From assembly GCF_026344005.1 (NCBI RefSeq), contig NZ_JAPKNH010000007.1:62001-126000 (forward strand): DNA of 64,000 bases, read 5' to 3'. Positions 52,958-61,311 of the stretch are shown here, in pieces. The notes under the pieces are model-generated. The model had not been told where the DNA came from and did no database searches. It saw nothing but the letters and a program-made list of their open reading frames with translations. Position 1 is the stretch's first letter. Each line of letters starts with the position of its first letter. The position numbers and the translations under genes are program-made. This DNA is from Kaistia terrae (GTDB lineage Bacteria > Pseudomonadota > Alphaproteobacteria > Rhizobiales > Kaistiaceae).

Positions 52958-53161
52958 GCTTCGATCCTTGCCGCTGGATGGCGTGGCGTCGCCATCGCAG
53001 GCCGCCCGGTCCGCTCATGGATAGGCTTGGTCGCGTCCCGGTTCAACGGGGGAGGCGTTGCGACCCTATCTCCGGTTGGAACGAATCCAACTTTCGCGAA
53101 TTGGATGCGCAATGAGTAAGTGCGCCTCGATAGTGACCCTGTTCGAAAGGATGGTATCGCC

Positions 53162-53671
53162 TTGACCCGTATCTTCGCGAAACTCTGCGCTGGCACGCTT
53201 GCCATCGCGTTTCTGGCCTCTGTGCCGATTCCGGCAATGGCGGCACCGATAATGGCGTCACCCATGCCTGCCCTTCCGGACTCCACCAGCAACGTCATCG
53301 ACATTCGGCATGGTGGCCCGCACCGGGATTATGTCCGTCGTCCCGGTTATCGTCCCGGCTACCACCCTGGTTACCGGCCCGGCTATCGTCCGGGCTACCG
53401 CCCAGGTTATCGGCCGGGCTATTGGAACGGCCACTATGGCTATCGCTATCAGCGGCCCGGCTATCGCTACTATAATGGCTGGTGGTATCCGCTTGCCGCC
53501 TTCGGCGTCGGCGCCGCAGTCGGTTCGGCGATCGCCCAGCCCTCTTATGGCGGCGGCTATGCCAGCGCCCATTATCAGTGGTGCGAGGATCGCTACCGTT
53601 CGTATCGCGCCTCGGACAACACGTTCCAACCGAACAACGGCCCGCGCCGCCAGTGCGTCTCGCCCTACTAG
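53162..53671 (+). CDS. BA14K family protein with RPGY tandem repeats
   Basis: A 169-residue exported protein, paralogue of the gene at 47262-47837. After the signal peptide (cleavage near PAMAAP) comes [11 protein letters not shown], then about seven tandem (R/H)PGY tetrapeptides around residues 58-85, a hydrophobic [19 protein letters not shown] and the BA14K end [20 protein letters not shown]. The Tyr/Pro/Gly-rich repeat is probably extended and surface exposed. A TTG at 53162 is proposed with AAGGA 10 nt upstream; a GTG at 53120 is also in frame. Confidence 0.82.
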   Translation: MTRIFAKLCAGTLAIAFLASVPIPAMAAPIMASPMPALPDSTSNVIDIRHGGPHRDYVRRPGYRPGYHPGYRPGYRPGYRPGYRPGYWNGHYGYRYQRPGYRYYNGWWYPLAAFGVGAAVGSAIAQPSYGGGYASAHYQWCEDRYRSYRASDNTFQPNNGPRRQCVSPY

Positions 53672-53844
53672 AGTAGATCTGTCTGGGTCGAACCCGACTT
53701 TTCACCTCTCCCTCAGGGAGAGGTCGGCTCGAAGAGCCGGGAGAGGGTTTAGGGAACTATCCGGTGAGGCCGTAAACCCTCACCCGCCGACCTCTGGCCG
53801 TCGACCTCTCCCTGAGGGAGAGGTGAAGAAGATGGATCTTGCTC
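53671..53844. repeat. MITE-like palindromic element, copy D (inverted relative to copy A)
   Basis: The same architecture as 5953-6142 on the opposite strand: outer word TGGATCTTGCTC at 53833-53844 against GAGTAGATC at 53671, two CTCTCCCTGAGGGAGAG-type hairpins and the TAAACCCTCACCC core. As in copy A, it begins at the last base of the preceding gene's TAG stop. Between convergent genes. Confidence 0.85.
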
Positions 53845-53868
53845 CAGCAAGACGCACCGCCCGATACG

Positions 53869-53899
53869 ACAAAGCCCGCCGATTGGCGGGCTTTGTTTT
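53869..53899. terminator. Bidirectional intrinsic terminator
   Basis: ACAAAGCCCGCC GATT GGCGGGCTTTGT with A-rich left and T-rich right flank, between the convergent BA14K and dps genes; works in principle for both. Confidence 0.85.
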
Positions 53900-53926
53900 G
53901 GGATGCTTCGTAGCGAAGGCTGGTTC

Positions 53927-54409
53927 CTACACTTCGCGATGCGATTCCAGGAACCAGAGCGACTTGTCGAGGCTGCGCGAGAACGCGGTCAGGATGTCGG
54001 CCGTGTCGGCGTCGCCGATATCCGCTGCCTTGTCGATGCCCTTGCGGACCTCATTCGCGACCTGGGCATAATGCTCGATCAGCTGCGCCAGATGGTCCTT
54101 GATCGCCGAAATATCGGTCGGATAGGGCTTGAGCTTCGTCGCCGAGGCGACCGCCTGCGTCGTTCCGAGCGCGAACCCGCCCAGCTGCACCGCCCGCTCC
54201 GCGACGGTATCGACATGACCGTCCAGATCGGCGCGGAACGTGTCGAGCATTTCGTGGATGGCGATGAACTGAGGGCCCTTGAGGTTCCAGTGCGCCTGCT
54301 TGGTCACCAGCGCCAGATCGATGCCATCGGCGAGAACCGCATTCAGCAGTTCGATCGCGGCGGTCTTGGTGTTGGACTTGAGATCAATCGCTGTTTTCCG
54401 GGGCGGCAT
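53927..54409 (-). CDS. dps: Dps-family DNA-binding ferritin-like protein
   Basis: Iron-storing, DNA-protecting mini-ferritin of 160 residues. The inter-subunit ferroxidase residues are present: His40 in [13 protein letters not shown], His52 and Asp56 in IHEMLDTF, Asp67 and Glu71 in HVDTVAERA. The N-terminus ([15 protein letters not shown]) is basic and may bind DNA. ATG 54409 is preferred to 54415 and 54421 because GGAG is 6 nt upstream. Oxidises Fe(II) with peroxide and protects DNA in stationary phase or starvation. Confidence 0.92.
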   Translation of the reverse strand: MPPRKTAIDLKSNTKTAAIELLNAVLADGIDLALVTKQAHWNLKGPQFIAIHEMLDTFRADLDGHVDTVAERAVQLGGFALGTTQAVASATKLKPYPTDISAIKDHLAQLIEHYAQVANEVRKGIDKAADIGDADTADILTAFSRSLDKSLWFLESHREV

Positions 54410-54629
54410 CGCCATCTCCATTATTGAATTTAGCAGTCATATATCGAGCAACCGAAGCGAGAGAACAAGTATCCCGCACGCACAAATGCGCCCAACAGGG
54501 TTCCCCTGCAACTGCTGCCTTCAACGCACGAGCCGGCCTTTGGCTCCCTCGATCGCCATTCCCGACTGGCCGCGGCGATCCGGCTGCGCTAGGACCATCG
54601 CGACTGGGGAATTTGTCGAAGAGGACTGT

Positions 54630-55640
54630 ATGAAAAGCGTGATCTGCGTGGAACCGGGACGGCTGGACTATGTCGAGCGGCCCGCTCCGGAAGCACCCGC
54701 CGCCGGTTGGGCGACCGTCGACGTCAAGCATGTCGGCATTTGCGGCACCGATTATCACATCTTCGAAGGCAAGCACCCCTTCCTCGAATATCCGCGCATC
54801 ATGGGCCATGAGCTCTCCGGCGTCGTCTCCGCCGTCGGCCCCGGCGTTGCGCTCAAGGTCGGTACGCCGGTCGTCGTCAATCCCTATATTTCCTGCGGTC
54901 ATTGCGTCGCCTGCCGCAAGGGCAAGCCGAACTGCTGCACGGCGATCAAGGTGCTCGGCGTCCATACCGATGGCGGCATGGCCGAGCAGATCGTCATGCC
55001 GGAAGGCAATCTCTACCCGGCCGAGGGCCTGTCGCTGCGCGACGCGGCGATGGTCGAGTTCCTGGCGATCGGCGCCCACGCCGTTCGCCGCGCGCAGCCG
55101 GAGGGCGGCCGCGCGCTCGTCGTCGGCATCGGTCCGATCGGCCTTGGCGTGGCGATCTTCGCCCGCATCGCAGGGCTTGAGGTAACGCTGCTCGACTCCA
55201 GCGAGGAGCGGCTCGCCTTTGCCCGCGACACGCTCGGCTTCAAGAACACGGCCCTGACCGGCCCGGACGCGCAGAAGACGCTGATGGCGGAGACCAACGG
55301 CGACGGCTTCGACGTCGTGTTCGACGCCACCGGCAACGGCCAGGCGATCGAGGCAGGCTTTGCGATGGTCGCGCATGGTGGCGCCTATGTGCTGGTCTCG
55401 ATCGTCAAGGACCGGATCTCGTTCTCGGACCCCGAGTTCCACAAGCGCGAGATGATGCTGATCGGCAGCCGCAACGCCACCAAGATCGATTTCGACCACG
55501 TCGTCGCCTCGATCAAGGCCGGTCTCGTGCCGCTCGACGCGCTGGCAACGCACAGCACGACGCTCAACAAGCTGACCACCGACATGCCGCTCTGGAGCCA
55601 TGACAAGCGCGGCCTGATCAAGGCGATCATCACCATCTGA
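54630..55640 (+). CDS. Zinc-dependent alcohol/polyol dehydrogenase (sugar-acid dehydrogenase-like)
   Basis: NAD(P)-linked medium-chain dehydrogenase of 336 residues. Catalytic zinc region VGICGTDYHIFEGKHP and MGHELSG; structural zinc CGHCVACRKGKPNCC; Rossmann motif VVGIGPIGLGVAIFA. The length and C-terminus (HKREMMLIGSRNATKIDFDH) resemble L-gulonate/L-galactonate 5-dehydrogenases, but the substrate is not decided by sequence. GAGGAC precedes ATG 54630. The aldo-keto reductase gene follows after 100 bp on the same strand and may act in the same sugar pathway. Confidence 0.85.
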   Translation: MKSVICVEPGRLDYVERPAPEAPAAGWATVDVKHVGICGTDYHIFEGKHPFLEYPRIMGHELSGVVSAVGPGVALKVGTPVVVNPYISCGHCVACRKGKPNCCTAIKVLGVHTDGGMAEQIVMPEGNLYPAEGLSLRDAAMVEFLAIGAHAVRRAQPEGGRALVVGIGPIGLGVAIFARIAGLEVTLLDSSEERLAFARDTLGFKNTALTGPDAQKTLMAETNGDGFDVVFDATGNGQAIEAGFAMVAHGGAYVLVSIVKDRISFSDPEFHKREMMLIGSRNATKIDFDHVVASIKAGLVPLDALATHSTTLNKLTTDMPLWSHDKRGLIKAIITI

Positions 55641-55742
55641 CCGTTTGCCGCGTAGCCCAATTCCGCTTTGACAGCGCTGTCCCAATGCAGGACGGTGCTG
55701 TCAAACTTCAGCGGAATCACCGCAACGGCAATGGAGCGGACG

Positions 55743-56804
55743 ATGGAATATCGGCAACTCGGCAATTCGGGACTGTTGGTCTCCGTGCTCACCATGGGCA
55801 CGATGACCTTCGGTCGAAAGGGCGGCTTCGCCAAGGTTGGCGACATCACCGAGGTCAAGGACGCGCAGCGCCAGATCGACATGGTGATCGACGCCGGCGT
55901 CAATCTGCTCGACACCGCCAATGCCTATTCGGGCGGCGAGTGCGAGGAGATCATCGGCAATGCGCTGGGCGGCAAGCGCAAGAACGGCGTCCTGCTCGCC
56001 ACCAAGGCGCGCTTCGCCATGGGCGACGGTCCGAATGATCGGGGCCTGTCGCGCTACCACCTGATCCGCGAATGCGAGGCGAGCCTGCGCCGCCTGAAGA
56101 CCGATGTCATCGATCTCTACCAGGTCCACCAGTGGGACGGCTTGACGCCGCTGGAAGAGACGCTGGAAGCGCTCGACACGCTCGTGCGCCAGGGCAAGGT
56201 CCGCTATGTCGGCTGCTCTAATTTCTCCGGCTGGCACATCATGAAGGCGATGGAAATCGCCCGCCGCGACAACCGCATTCCCTTCGTCTCGCAGCAGATC
56301 CACTACACGCTGCAGGCGCGCGAGGCCGAGCAGGAGCTGGTGCCGATCACCATCGACCAGAAGCTCGGCATCCTCGTCTGGAGCCCGATCGCCGGCGGGT
56401 TGCTGTCGGGCAAGCATCGTCGCGACAAGGAAACACCCAAGGACAGCCGCCTGTCGCAGGGCTGGACCGAGCCGCCGATCCACAATTGGGACCGCCTCTG
56501 GGACATCGTCGACGAGCTGGTTTCGATTGCCGACGCGCGCGGCGTCTCCGGTGCGCAGGTCGCGCTGGCCTGGCTGCTTGGCCGTCCGGGCGTCACCTCG
56601 GCGATCATCGGCGGCCGCACCGACGCGCAGTTCAAGGATAACCTCGCCGCCGCCGACCTGAAGCTTTCGGCGGAAGAACGCGCCCGGCTCGACAAGGTCA
56701 GCCAGCAGCCGCTGAACTATCCCTACTGGCACCAGGCCGCCGCAGCCAGCGATCGCCTCGGCCCCGCCGACCTCGCCTTCCTGCAGCCCTATGTAAACGG
56801 CTGA
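55743..56804 (+). CDS. Aldo/keto reductase
   Basis: NADPH-dependent reductase with a TIM barrel, 353 residues. The catalytic Asp-Tyr-Lys-His set appears in NLLDTANAYSGGECEE (Asp, Tyr), LLATKARFAM (Lys) and DLYQVHQWDGLTPLEETLEA (His); cofactor residues in WSPIAGGLLSGKHR and SAIIGGRTDAQFKDNL. It belongs to the YajO/Tas-like group. GGAG lies 7 nt before ATG 55743. A good terminator closes the unit about 20 bp after the stop. Confidence 0.9.
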   Translation: MEYRQLGNSGLLVSVLTMGTMTFGRKGGFAKVGDITEVKDAQRQIDMVIDAGVNLLDTANAYSGGECEEIIGNALGGKRKNGVLLATKARFAMGDGPNDRGLSRYHLIRECEASLRRLKTDVIDLYQVHQWDGLTPLEETLEALDTLVRQGKVRYVGCSNFSGWHIMKAMEIARRDNRIPFVSQQIHYTLQAREAEQELVPITIDQKLGILVWSPIAGGLLSGKHRRDKETPKDSRLSQGWTEPPIHNWDRLWDIVDELVSIADARGVSGAQVALAWLLGRPGVTSAIIGGRTDAQFKDNLAAADLKLSAEERARLDKVSQQPLNYPYWHQAAAASDRLGPADLAFLQPYVNG

Positions 56805-56824
56805 GACACAGCATTTCGAACCCG

Positions 56825-56855
56825 AAAAAGGCCCGGCATGACCGGGCCTTTTTTT
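56825..56855 (+). terminator. Intrinsic terminator after the aldo/keto reductase
   Basis: AAAAAGGCCCGG CATGA CCGGGCCTTTTTTT: perfect arms followed by seven T residues. One of the strongest terminators in the window. Confidence 0.92.
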
Positions 56856-57002
56856 ATCTGCAACCGTCACGCCCTGCTGACTGATCGGAACACCGGAGGT
56901 GTCGAGCACCGGGACGGTTTCGCCGCGGTCGACAAACGATCTTTGCAGCCGCCGCACGGGCAGCTACCCTGCGCCAGGCGGCAATTTGCAGGTTGGCCCT
57001 TG

Positions 57003-57395
57003 ATGAGCGACCCGGTCCTGAAGTCCTTCGTCCCGATCCTGTTTGTTCGCGACGTATCCAAGAGCGCGGAATTCTACCGAGGGAAGCTCGGTTTCAAGAT
57101 CGACTTCCTCTATGGCGAGCCGCCATTCTACGGCTCGGTATCGCGCGGGGCGGCTGCCTGCCTCCACCTTCGCTGCGTCCATCAACCGAACTTCGCGGAA
57201 CTTGCGGCGCGGGAATTGTCCTTGATCCTCGCCACTGTCGAGGTCTCCGATATCCAGCGGCTTTTCGAGGAGTTCAGGGCGCGCGACGTGGAATTTGCCC
57301 AAACGCCGACCCGACAGCCTTGGGGCGGAACGGACTTTCACGTCCGCGATCCCGACGGAAACGTGATTTCCTTTGTCGCGTACGACAGGATCTAG
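57003..57395 (+). CDS. Glyoxalase/bleomycin-resistance-fold (VOC) protein
   Basis: A 130-residue vicinal oxygen chelate protein: ILFVRDVSKSAEFYRGKLGF in the first beta-alpha-beta-beta-beta module, LSLILATVEVSDIQRLFEEF and WGGTDFHVRDPDGNVISFVA in the second. The latter motif carries a His and Glu-like position replaced by Ser (ISF rather than the usual LEF), so the metal site may be incomplete. Candidate roles are bleomycin-type binding or a small dioxygenase/lyase. ATG 57003 has no clear Shine-Dalgarno. Confidence 0.8.
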   Translation: MSDPVLKSFVPILFVRDVSKSAEFYRGKLGFKIDFLYGEPPFYGSVSRGAAACLHLRCVHQPNFAELAARELSLILATVEVSDIQRLFEEFRARDVEFAQTPTRQPWGGTDFHVRDPDGNVISFVAYDRI

Positions 57396-57440
57396 CGCGC
57401 CTCTGCGGGACGGTGGACTTCCACGCATCCCGCGATGGGT

Positions 57441-58076
57441 TCAGAACTTGTAGTTCAGGCCCGCCTTGACCGCGTTGGTGGTCACGCCGACATCCGACTG
57501 CGCCGGTGTGCCTTCGAAAACGGTCTTGTTGCCGAGATCGACATAGTCGTATTCGAGACGGCCGGTAAGGTTCTTCGTGAAGCCGTATTCGACGCCGGCG
57601 CCTGCCGTCCAGCCGACCGCCCACTTGCTGTCCGAGCCGAGCCCGGCCTGTGTGGCCTCAAGGTCGCCATAGGCGACGCCGCCCTTGCCGTAGAACAGCC
57701 ACTTGTCATAGGTGAAGCCGATGCGCCCCGTGGTCGAGCCGATCCAGTTCAGGTCGATCGAGGCAGGGCCGGCCGTGTCGCTCAGGCCGCTATAGGCGAT
57801 ATCCGTCTCGAAGCCGACCAGCCACGGATTGGCCTGGAAATTATAGCCGACCTGCGCGCCGAAGAGGCCGCCGCTCAGGCTGTCGAGGAAATCGGCGTCC
57901 TTGGTGCCGCTGCCCCAGCCAAAGCCGCCATGCACACCGGCGTAAAAGCCGTTCCAGTCAAAACCGGCCGGAGCCGCGGGGGCGACGGGGAGAGGCTGCT
58001 CATACGAAATGTCGGCAGCCGAAGCCGCGCCCGAAAGCGCCAGCAAGGCGGCGCCCGCCAAAAGTAGATGCCTCAT
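57441..58076 (-). CDS. Outer membrane beta-barrel protein, Omp25/RopB-like
   Basis: An 8-stranded barrel porin-like protein of 211 residues. Signal peptide (MRHLLLAGAALLALSGAAS, AADISYEQPLPV after cleavage), then DWNGFYAGVHGGFGWGSG, GAQVGYNFQANPWLVGFETD, GRIGFTYDKWLFYGKGGVAY and the final LEYDYVDLGNKTV...AVKAGLNYKF, ending in the Phe required for outer-membrane assembly. The pattern matches the Omp25/Omp31/RopB family of rhizobia and Brucella. GAGGGT precedes ATG 58076. Confidence 0.9.
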   Translation of the reverse strand: MRHLLLAGAALLALSGAASAADISYEQPLPVAPAAPAGFDWNGFYAGVHGGFGWGSGTKDADFLDSLSGGLFGAQVGYNFQANPWLVGFETDIAYSGLSDTAGPASIDLNWIGSTTGRIGFTYDKWLFYGKGGVAYGDLEATQAGLGSDSKWAVGWTAGAGVEYGFTKNLTGRLEYDYVDLGNKTVFEGTPAQSDVGVTTNAVKAGLNYKF

Positions 58077-58294
58077 CACATACCCTCTCGACCAAACTTC
58101 GTCGAACACGCCACCCGGACCCAGACTGCCGCCGAAAGAAGGCGTCATCTTGGCTCTTGGAGTCCAGAGATCGGTATCGGCGACGCTCTCGTCAAGACAA
58201 GCAGCCGTGAGGGTGACGAAGAGTCATCCATAGCGGCATCGCTGCAACAGAAGTTCGATCGAATTTCGAACGATCCGGACAGTCGCGAAGACGC

Positions 58295-59560
58295 TCAGCG
58301 AATGAGGATGGCCCGGAAATCATTGACGTTTGTCAGCGTCGGGCCGGTGACGACGAGCCGGTCGAGCGCGTCAAAGAAGCCATAGCCGTCATTGTTGGCA
58401 AGGCGGGCGACGGGATCGATTCCCTTCGCCTTCGCCTCGTCGAGAATGCCCGCATCGATCCAGGCGCCGGCATTGTCTTCGGAGCCATCGATGCCGTCGG
58501 TATCGCAGGCAATCGCCGCGATGCCCTTGTGGCCGCCAAGCGCCACGGCCAGCGCCAGCAGGAACTCGGCATTGCGGCCGCCCCTGCCCCGCCCCCGCAC
58601 GGTGACGGTGGTCTCCCCACCCGACAGGATCACGCAGGGCTTTGCCACCGGCTGGTCATGCGCCGCCGCATAGGTCGCAATCGCCGCCAGAACGCGCGCC
58701 ACGTCGCGGGCCTCGCCTTCCAGCGCATCACCGAGCACCAGCGGCGTCAGGCCGATGGCGCGCGCCGCTTCCGCCGCCGCATCCAGCGCCATTTTGGGCG
58801 TTGCCAGCATCTCCACCGCGCCACCCTGGCCGGCCGCGACCGCGTTGGCGCGGATCGCCGCCTCGATGCGCGGTTCGATCGCGATGTTGTATTCGGCCAG
58901 AATCGCCAGGGCGCCGTCCGGGTCGGAGGCCTCCGGAATGGTCGGGCCGGAGCCGATCGCGCCGGGATCATCGCCCGGCACGTCGGAGATCAGATAGGTC
59001 ACGATTTTCGCACGCGACGCCGCGGCGGCCAACCGGCCGCCCTTGATGGCAGAAAGCGCTTTGCGCACGCGGTTCATCGCGCCGATGGGCGCGCCGCTCT
59101 TCAGCAGGGCCCGGTTCAACGCCTGCTTGTCCTCTAGCGTCAGCCTGGGGGCTGGCAGCGCCAGCAGCGACGACGCGCCACCTGACATCAGGAAGACGAC
59201 GAGATCCTCCGGCCCTGCCGAGCTGGCGATATCGAGGATGCGCTGCGCGGCCGCCATGCCGGCAGCGTCGGGAACCGGATGCGAGGCTTCCACCACCTCG
59301 ACGAAGCGGGTCGGCGCGCCATGGCCATAGCGGGTGACGGCGAGACCTTCCGGGGCCGGATTACCGGCCGCTTCCCACGCATCCTCGAACGCCCGCACCA
59401 TCCGCGCCGCACCCTTGCCGGCGCCCAGCACGATCGTCCGGCCCTTTGGCGCCACCGGAAGACGTCCTTCGAAGCGGCCATCCGGTAGGGATGCCGCCAG
59501 CGCGGCGTCGAATAGAGCCTGGAGAATGGCCCCGTCGGGCGAATTCGTGTCGAGCGTCAT
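58295..59560 (-). CDS. Glycerate 2-kinase (DUF4147/MOFRL family)
   Basis: Phosphorylates D-glycerate to 2-phosphoglycerate; long annotated as hydroxypyruvate reductase TtuD. The 421 residues start with the DUF4147 domain (VLGAGKGAARMVRAFEDAWE, VEASHPVPDAAGM, FLMSGGASSLLALPAP) and end with the MOFRL domain (CVILSGGETTVTVRGRGRGG, NAEFLLALAVAL, DTDGIDGSEDNAGAW). ATG 59560 is preferred over the GTG at 59563. It follows a secreted-protein gene and an SDR gene on the same strand, possibly one transcript related to C3 acid metabolism. Confidence 0.92.
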   Translation of the reverse strand: MTLDTNSPDGAILQALFDAALAASLPDGRFEGRLPVAPKGRTIVLGAGKGAARMVRAFEDAWEAAGNPAPEGLAVTRYGHGAPTRFVEVVEASHPVPDAAGMAAAQRILDIASSAGPEDLVVFLMSGGASSLLALPAPRLTLEDKQALNRALLKSGAPIGAMNRVRKALSAIKGGRLAAAASRAKIVTYLISDVPGDDPGAIGSGPTIPEASDPDGALAILAEYNIAIEPRIEAAIRANAVAAGQGGAVEMLATPKMALDAAAEAARAIGLTPLVLGDALEGEARDVARVLAAIATYAAAHDQPVAKPCVILSGGETTVTVRGRGRGGRNAEFLLALAVALGGHKGIAAIACDTDGIDGSEDNAGAWIDAGILDEAKAKGIDPVARLANNDGYGFFDALDRLVVTGPTLTNVNDFRAILIR

Positions 59561-59630
59561 CACATGCCTGTCTGCGAAAGGGCCGATTGCAGCGAGTTCA
59601 TTCCGTCTCAGCGGTCACGACCGACGTCCA

Positions 59631-60248
59631 TCACCGGACAGGCTCGATCCGCAAAGTGCCGACCAGCGCCTCGAACAGCGGAAGCGCCCTGTCGATTGCC
59701 GTTGCGGTCGTGGCACAGGAAAGGCTGATTCGATAGGCCGGGGTTTCCGCGATGGCGACGTATTGCCGGACATGAGCGTGACCGCGACCGAAACGGGGCG
59801 TCGTAAGGGCCGCAACGCCGCGCAGACCGCCACCAAACGCGACCGGCTCGACGAAATCGATATGGCCCAGCAGGCCGAGCGACGAGCGCATCGACTGCAT
59901 CTGCCGATCGATCATCTCCGGCGCGATCAACGACGCCTGGTCCAGCGCCTGAACCTCGTCCGGCTGCGTCTTCAGCCCGACGCCGCACAGGTTCTTCGAC
60001 GTTCCGGCGCGGGGAATTTTCTGGCTGTCGACATCGATGACGAAATCATGCCCATGATGGCCGCGCCGCTTGCCGACGACGAGCAGCGACGGCGCCGTGA
60101 AGGCAAGCCCCGTCGCTTCGTCGTGAAAATCCCGATTGACGGGCGGTGAGGGAATTTTGGCCGCCATGGCGACCGTCGCACCGGCGCCGATGCCAACAGC
60201 AAGCAGCGCCGTCAGGACGGCGCCGCACCGGCGGGCGCTCAGCAACAC
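59631..60248 (-). CDS. Exported hypothetical protein
   Basis: About 205 residues, function unknown. A GTG at 60248 gives a good signal peptide (LLSARRCGAVLTALLAVGIG, then VAMAAKIP); a longer reading to 60305 would overlap the SDR gene by 23 bp and lacks a better signal. The mature part has FHDEATGLAFTAPSLLVVGK, SLGLLGHIDFVEPVAFGG and a single pair of cysteines (LCGVGL and SLSCATTA). Located between the SDR and glycerate kinase genes on the same strand. Confidence 0.55.
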   Translation of the reverse strand: MLLSARRCGAVLTALLAVGIGAGATVAMAAKIPSPPVNRDFHDEATGLAFTAPSLLVVGKRRGHHGHDFVIDVDSQKIPRAGTSKNLCGVGLKTQPDEVQALDQASLIAPEMIDRQMQSMRSSLGLLGHIDFVEPVAFGGGLRGVAALTTPRFGRGHAHVRQYVAIAETPAYRISLSCATTATAIDRALPLFEALVGTLRIEPVR

Positions 60249-60282
60249 GATCCCGCAAGGGCTATCCGCGCGGATCGACAAG

Positions 60283-61068
60283 CTAGTCGCGCACGCCGAC
60301 GACATAGTCCTGGATCTGATCGACGATGGCGCCGGTCATCGGGATGGCCGCGTCGCTCATCAGGAACAGCGCCAGACGGGCCACGTCTTCCGGCTTGATC
60401 AACCGGCCCCAGGGCATCATCGCCTCGGCCTCTTCCAGCCAGCCCTCGCCCTTGCCGAGCTTGACCGCCTGCATCTCGCGCTCGCCCGGCGTATCGGCCC
60501 AGCCGAGATTGATGCCGTTGACGCTGATACGGTCGAAACGATGCGAATGGGCGGCGTTCTTGGTCAGGATCGACAGAGCCGCCTTGGACGAGGCATAGAC
60601 GCCAAGCTCCGGCGTGCCGCCATAGGCGTTGACGGAGAGGATGTTGACGATGGTGCCGGGCGCGCCGCGGCCCTTCAGATGCCGGATGACGCCCTGCATC
60701 AGGAACATCGGCGTGCGCACATTGGTGGCGAACACCGTGTCGAAGAAGTCGATGTCGGCCTCGGCGATCGAGCCGCGATCCGTGCTGGCAGCGGCATTGA
60801 CGAGGCCGTCGACGTGATCGAAGCGATCGAGCGTCGCGTCGATGACGATCTCGGCCGCATCGGAATCGGAGAGATCGACCGAGACGAAGCCACCGCCGAC
60901 GCCAAGCGCCTCCAGCTCGGCCACGACCGCCGCGCCGCGCTGCGGATTGCGCCCGACCAGCATCACGCCTTCCGCGCCGGAGCGCGCCGCCTCCAGCGCC
61001 ACGGCCCGGCCCACGCCCTGCGTGCCGCCGGTTACCAGAAGGATCTTGCCGTCTACGCGCGCTTCCAT
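60283..61068 (-). CDS. SDR family oxidoreductase
   Basis: NAD(P)-dependent short-chain dehydrogenase of 261 residues. Cofactor glycine motif LLVTGGTQGVGRAVA near the N-terminus, DLSDSD for the adenine, NAAAS (where NNAG is classical), catalytic Ser in NILSVNAYGG and Tyr-x3-Lys in GVYASSKAAL. RNINLGW-like GINLGWADTPGE after the active site. GGGAAGAG precedes ATG 61068. Substrate unknown; possibly a sugar or sugar-acid, by vicinity to glycerate kinase. Confidence 0.88.
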   Translation of the reverse strand: MEARVDGKILLVTGGTQGVGRAVALEAARSGAEGVMLVGRNPQRGAAVVAELEALGVGGGFVSVDLSDSDAAEIVIDATLDRFDHVDGLVNAAASTDRGSIAEADIDFFDTVFATNVRTPMFLMQGVIRHLKGRGAPGTIVNILSVNAYGGTPELGVYASSKAALSILTKNAAHSHRFDRISVNGINLGWADTPGEREMQAVKLGKGEGWLEEAEAMMPWGRLIKPEDVARLALFLMSDAAIPMTGAIVDQIQDYVVGVRD

Positions 61069-61113
61069 CGTCTCTTCCCTGCTCGATTTCGCCGTTGGCC
61101 AGCGGATTTCGTT

Positions 61114-61169
61114 GTTCAGACTTGCCCGTCCATAGTTCAGACTTGCCCGTCCATAGTTCAGACTTGCCC
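61114..61169. repeat. 21-bp direct tandem repeat upstream of the SDR gene
   Basis: Two identical 21-bp units (61114-61134 and 61135-61155), each starting GTTCAGACTTGCCC, followed by the first 14 bases of a third (61156-61169). It is in the divergent promoter region between the SDR gene and the hydratase gene. A period of 21 bp puts the units on one face of the helix, as in tandem operators. Confidence 0.75.
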
Positions 61170-61311
61170 ATGGCGCGCCGTCGCGGCACGCTGAGCCGAA
61201 GGGGCGAGAACAAGATTTGCGCGCGATCCTAGCCGGGCTCGTCCGGGCTATGCAACTCGTGCGCGACAGATCTCCCCCTGCCTGCCGTCATGCCTCGCAA
61301 ACGAGATCGCC

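Noticed and set aside
54422-54629. General stress (EcfG-type) promoter before dps
   Set aside because: A GGGAACCC word is present, but the spacing to the next CGT is too long for the usual GGAAC-N16/17-CGTT pattern.
61114-61169. CRISPR array
   Set aside because: The 21-bp units are directly adjacent without spacers, and no cas gene exists in the window.
61080-61213. Peptide repeats GKSELWT in a minus frame over the 21-bp repeat
   Set aside because: The repeat length is a multiple of three so any frame looks repetitive; no start site or domain supports translation.
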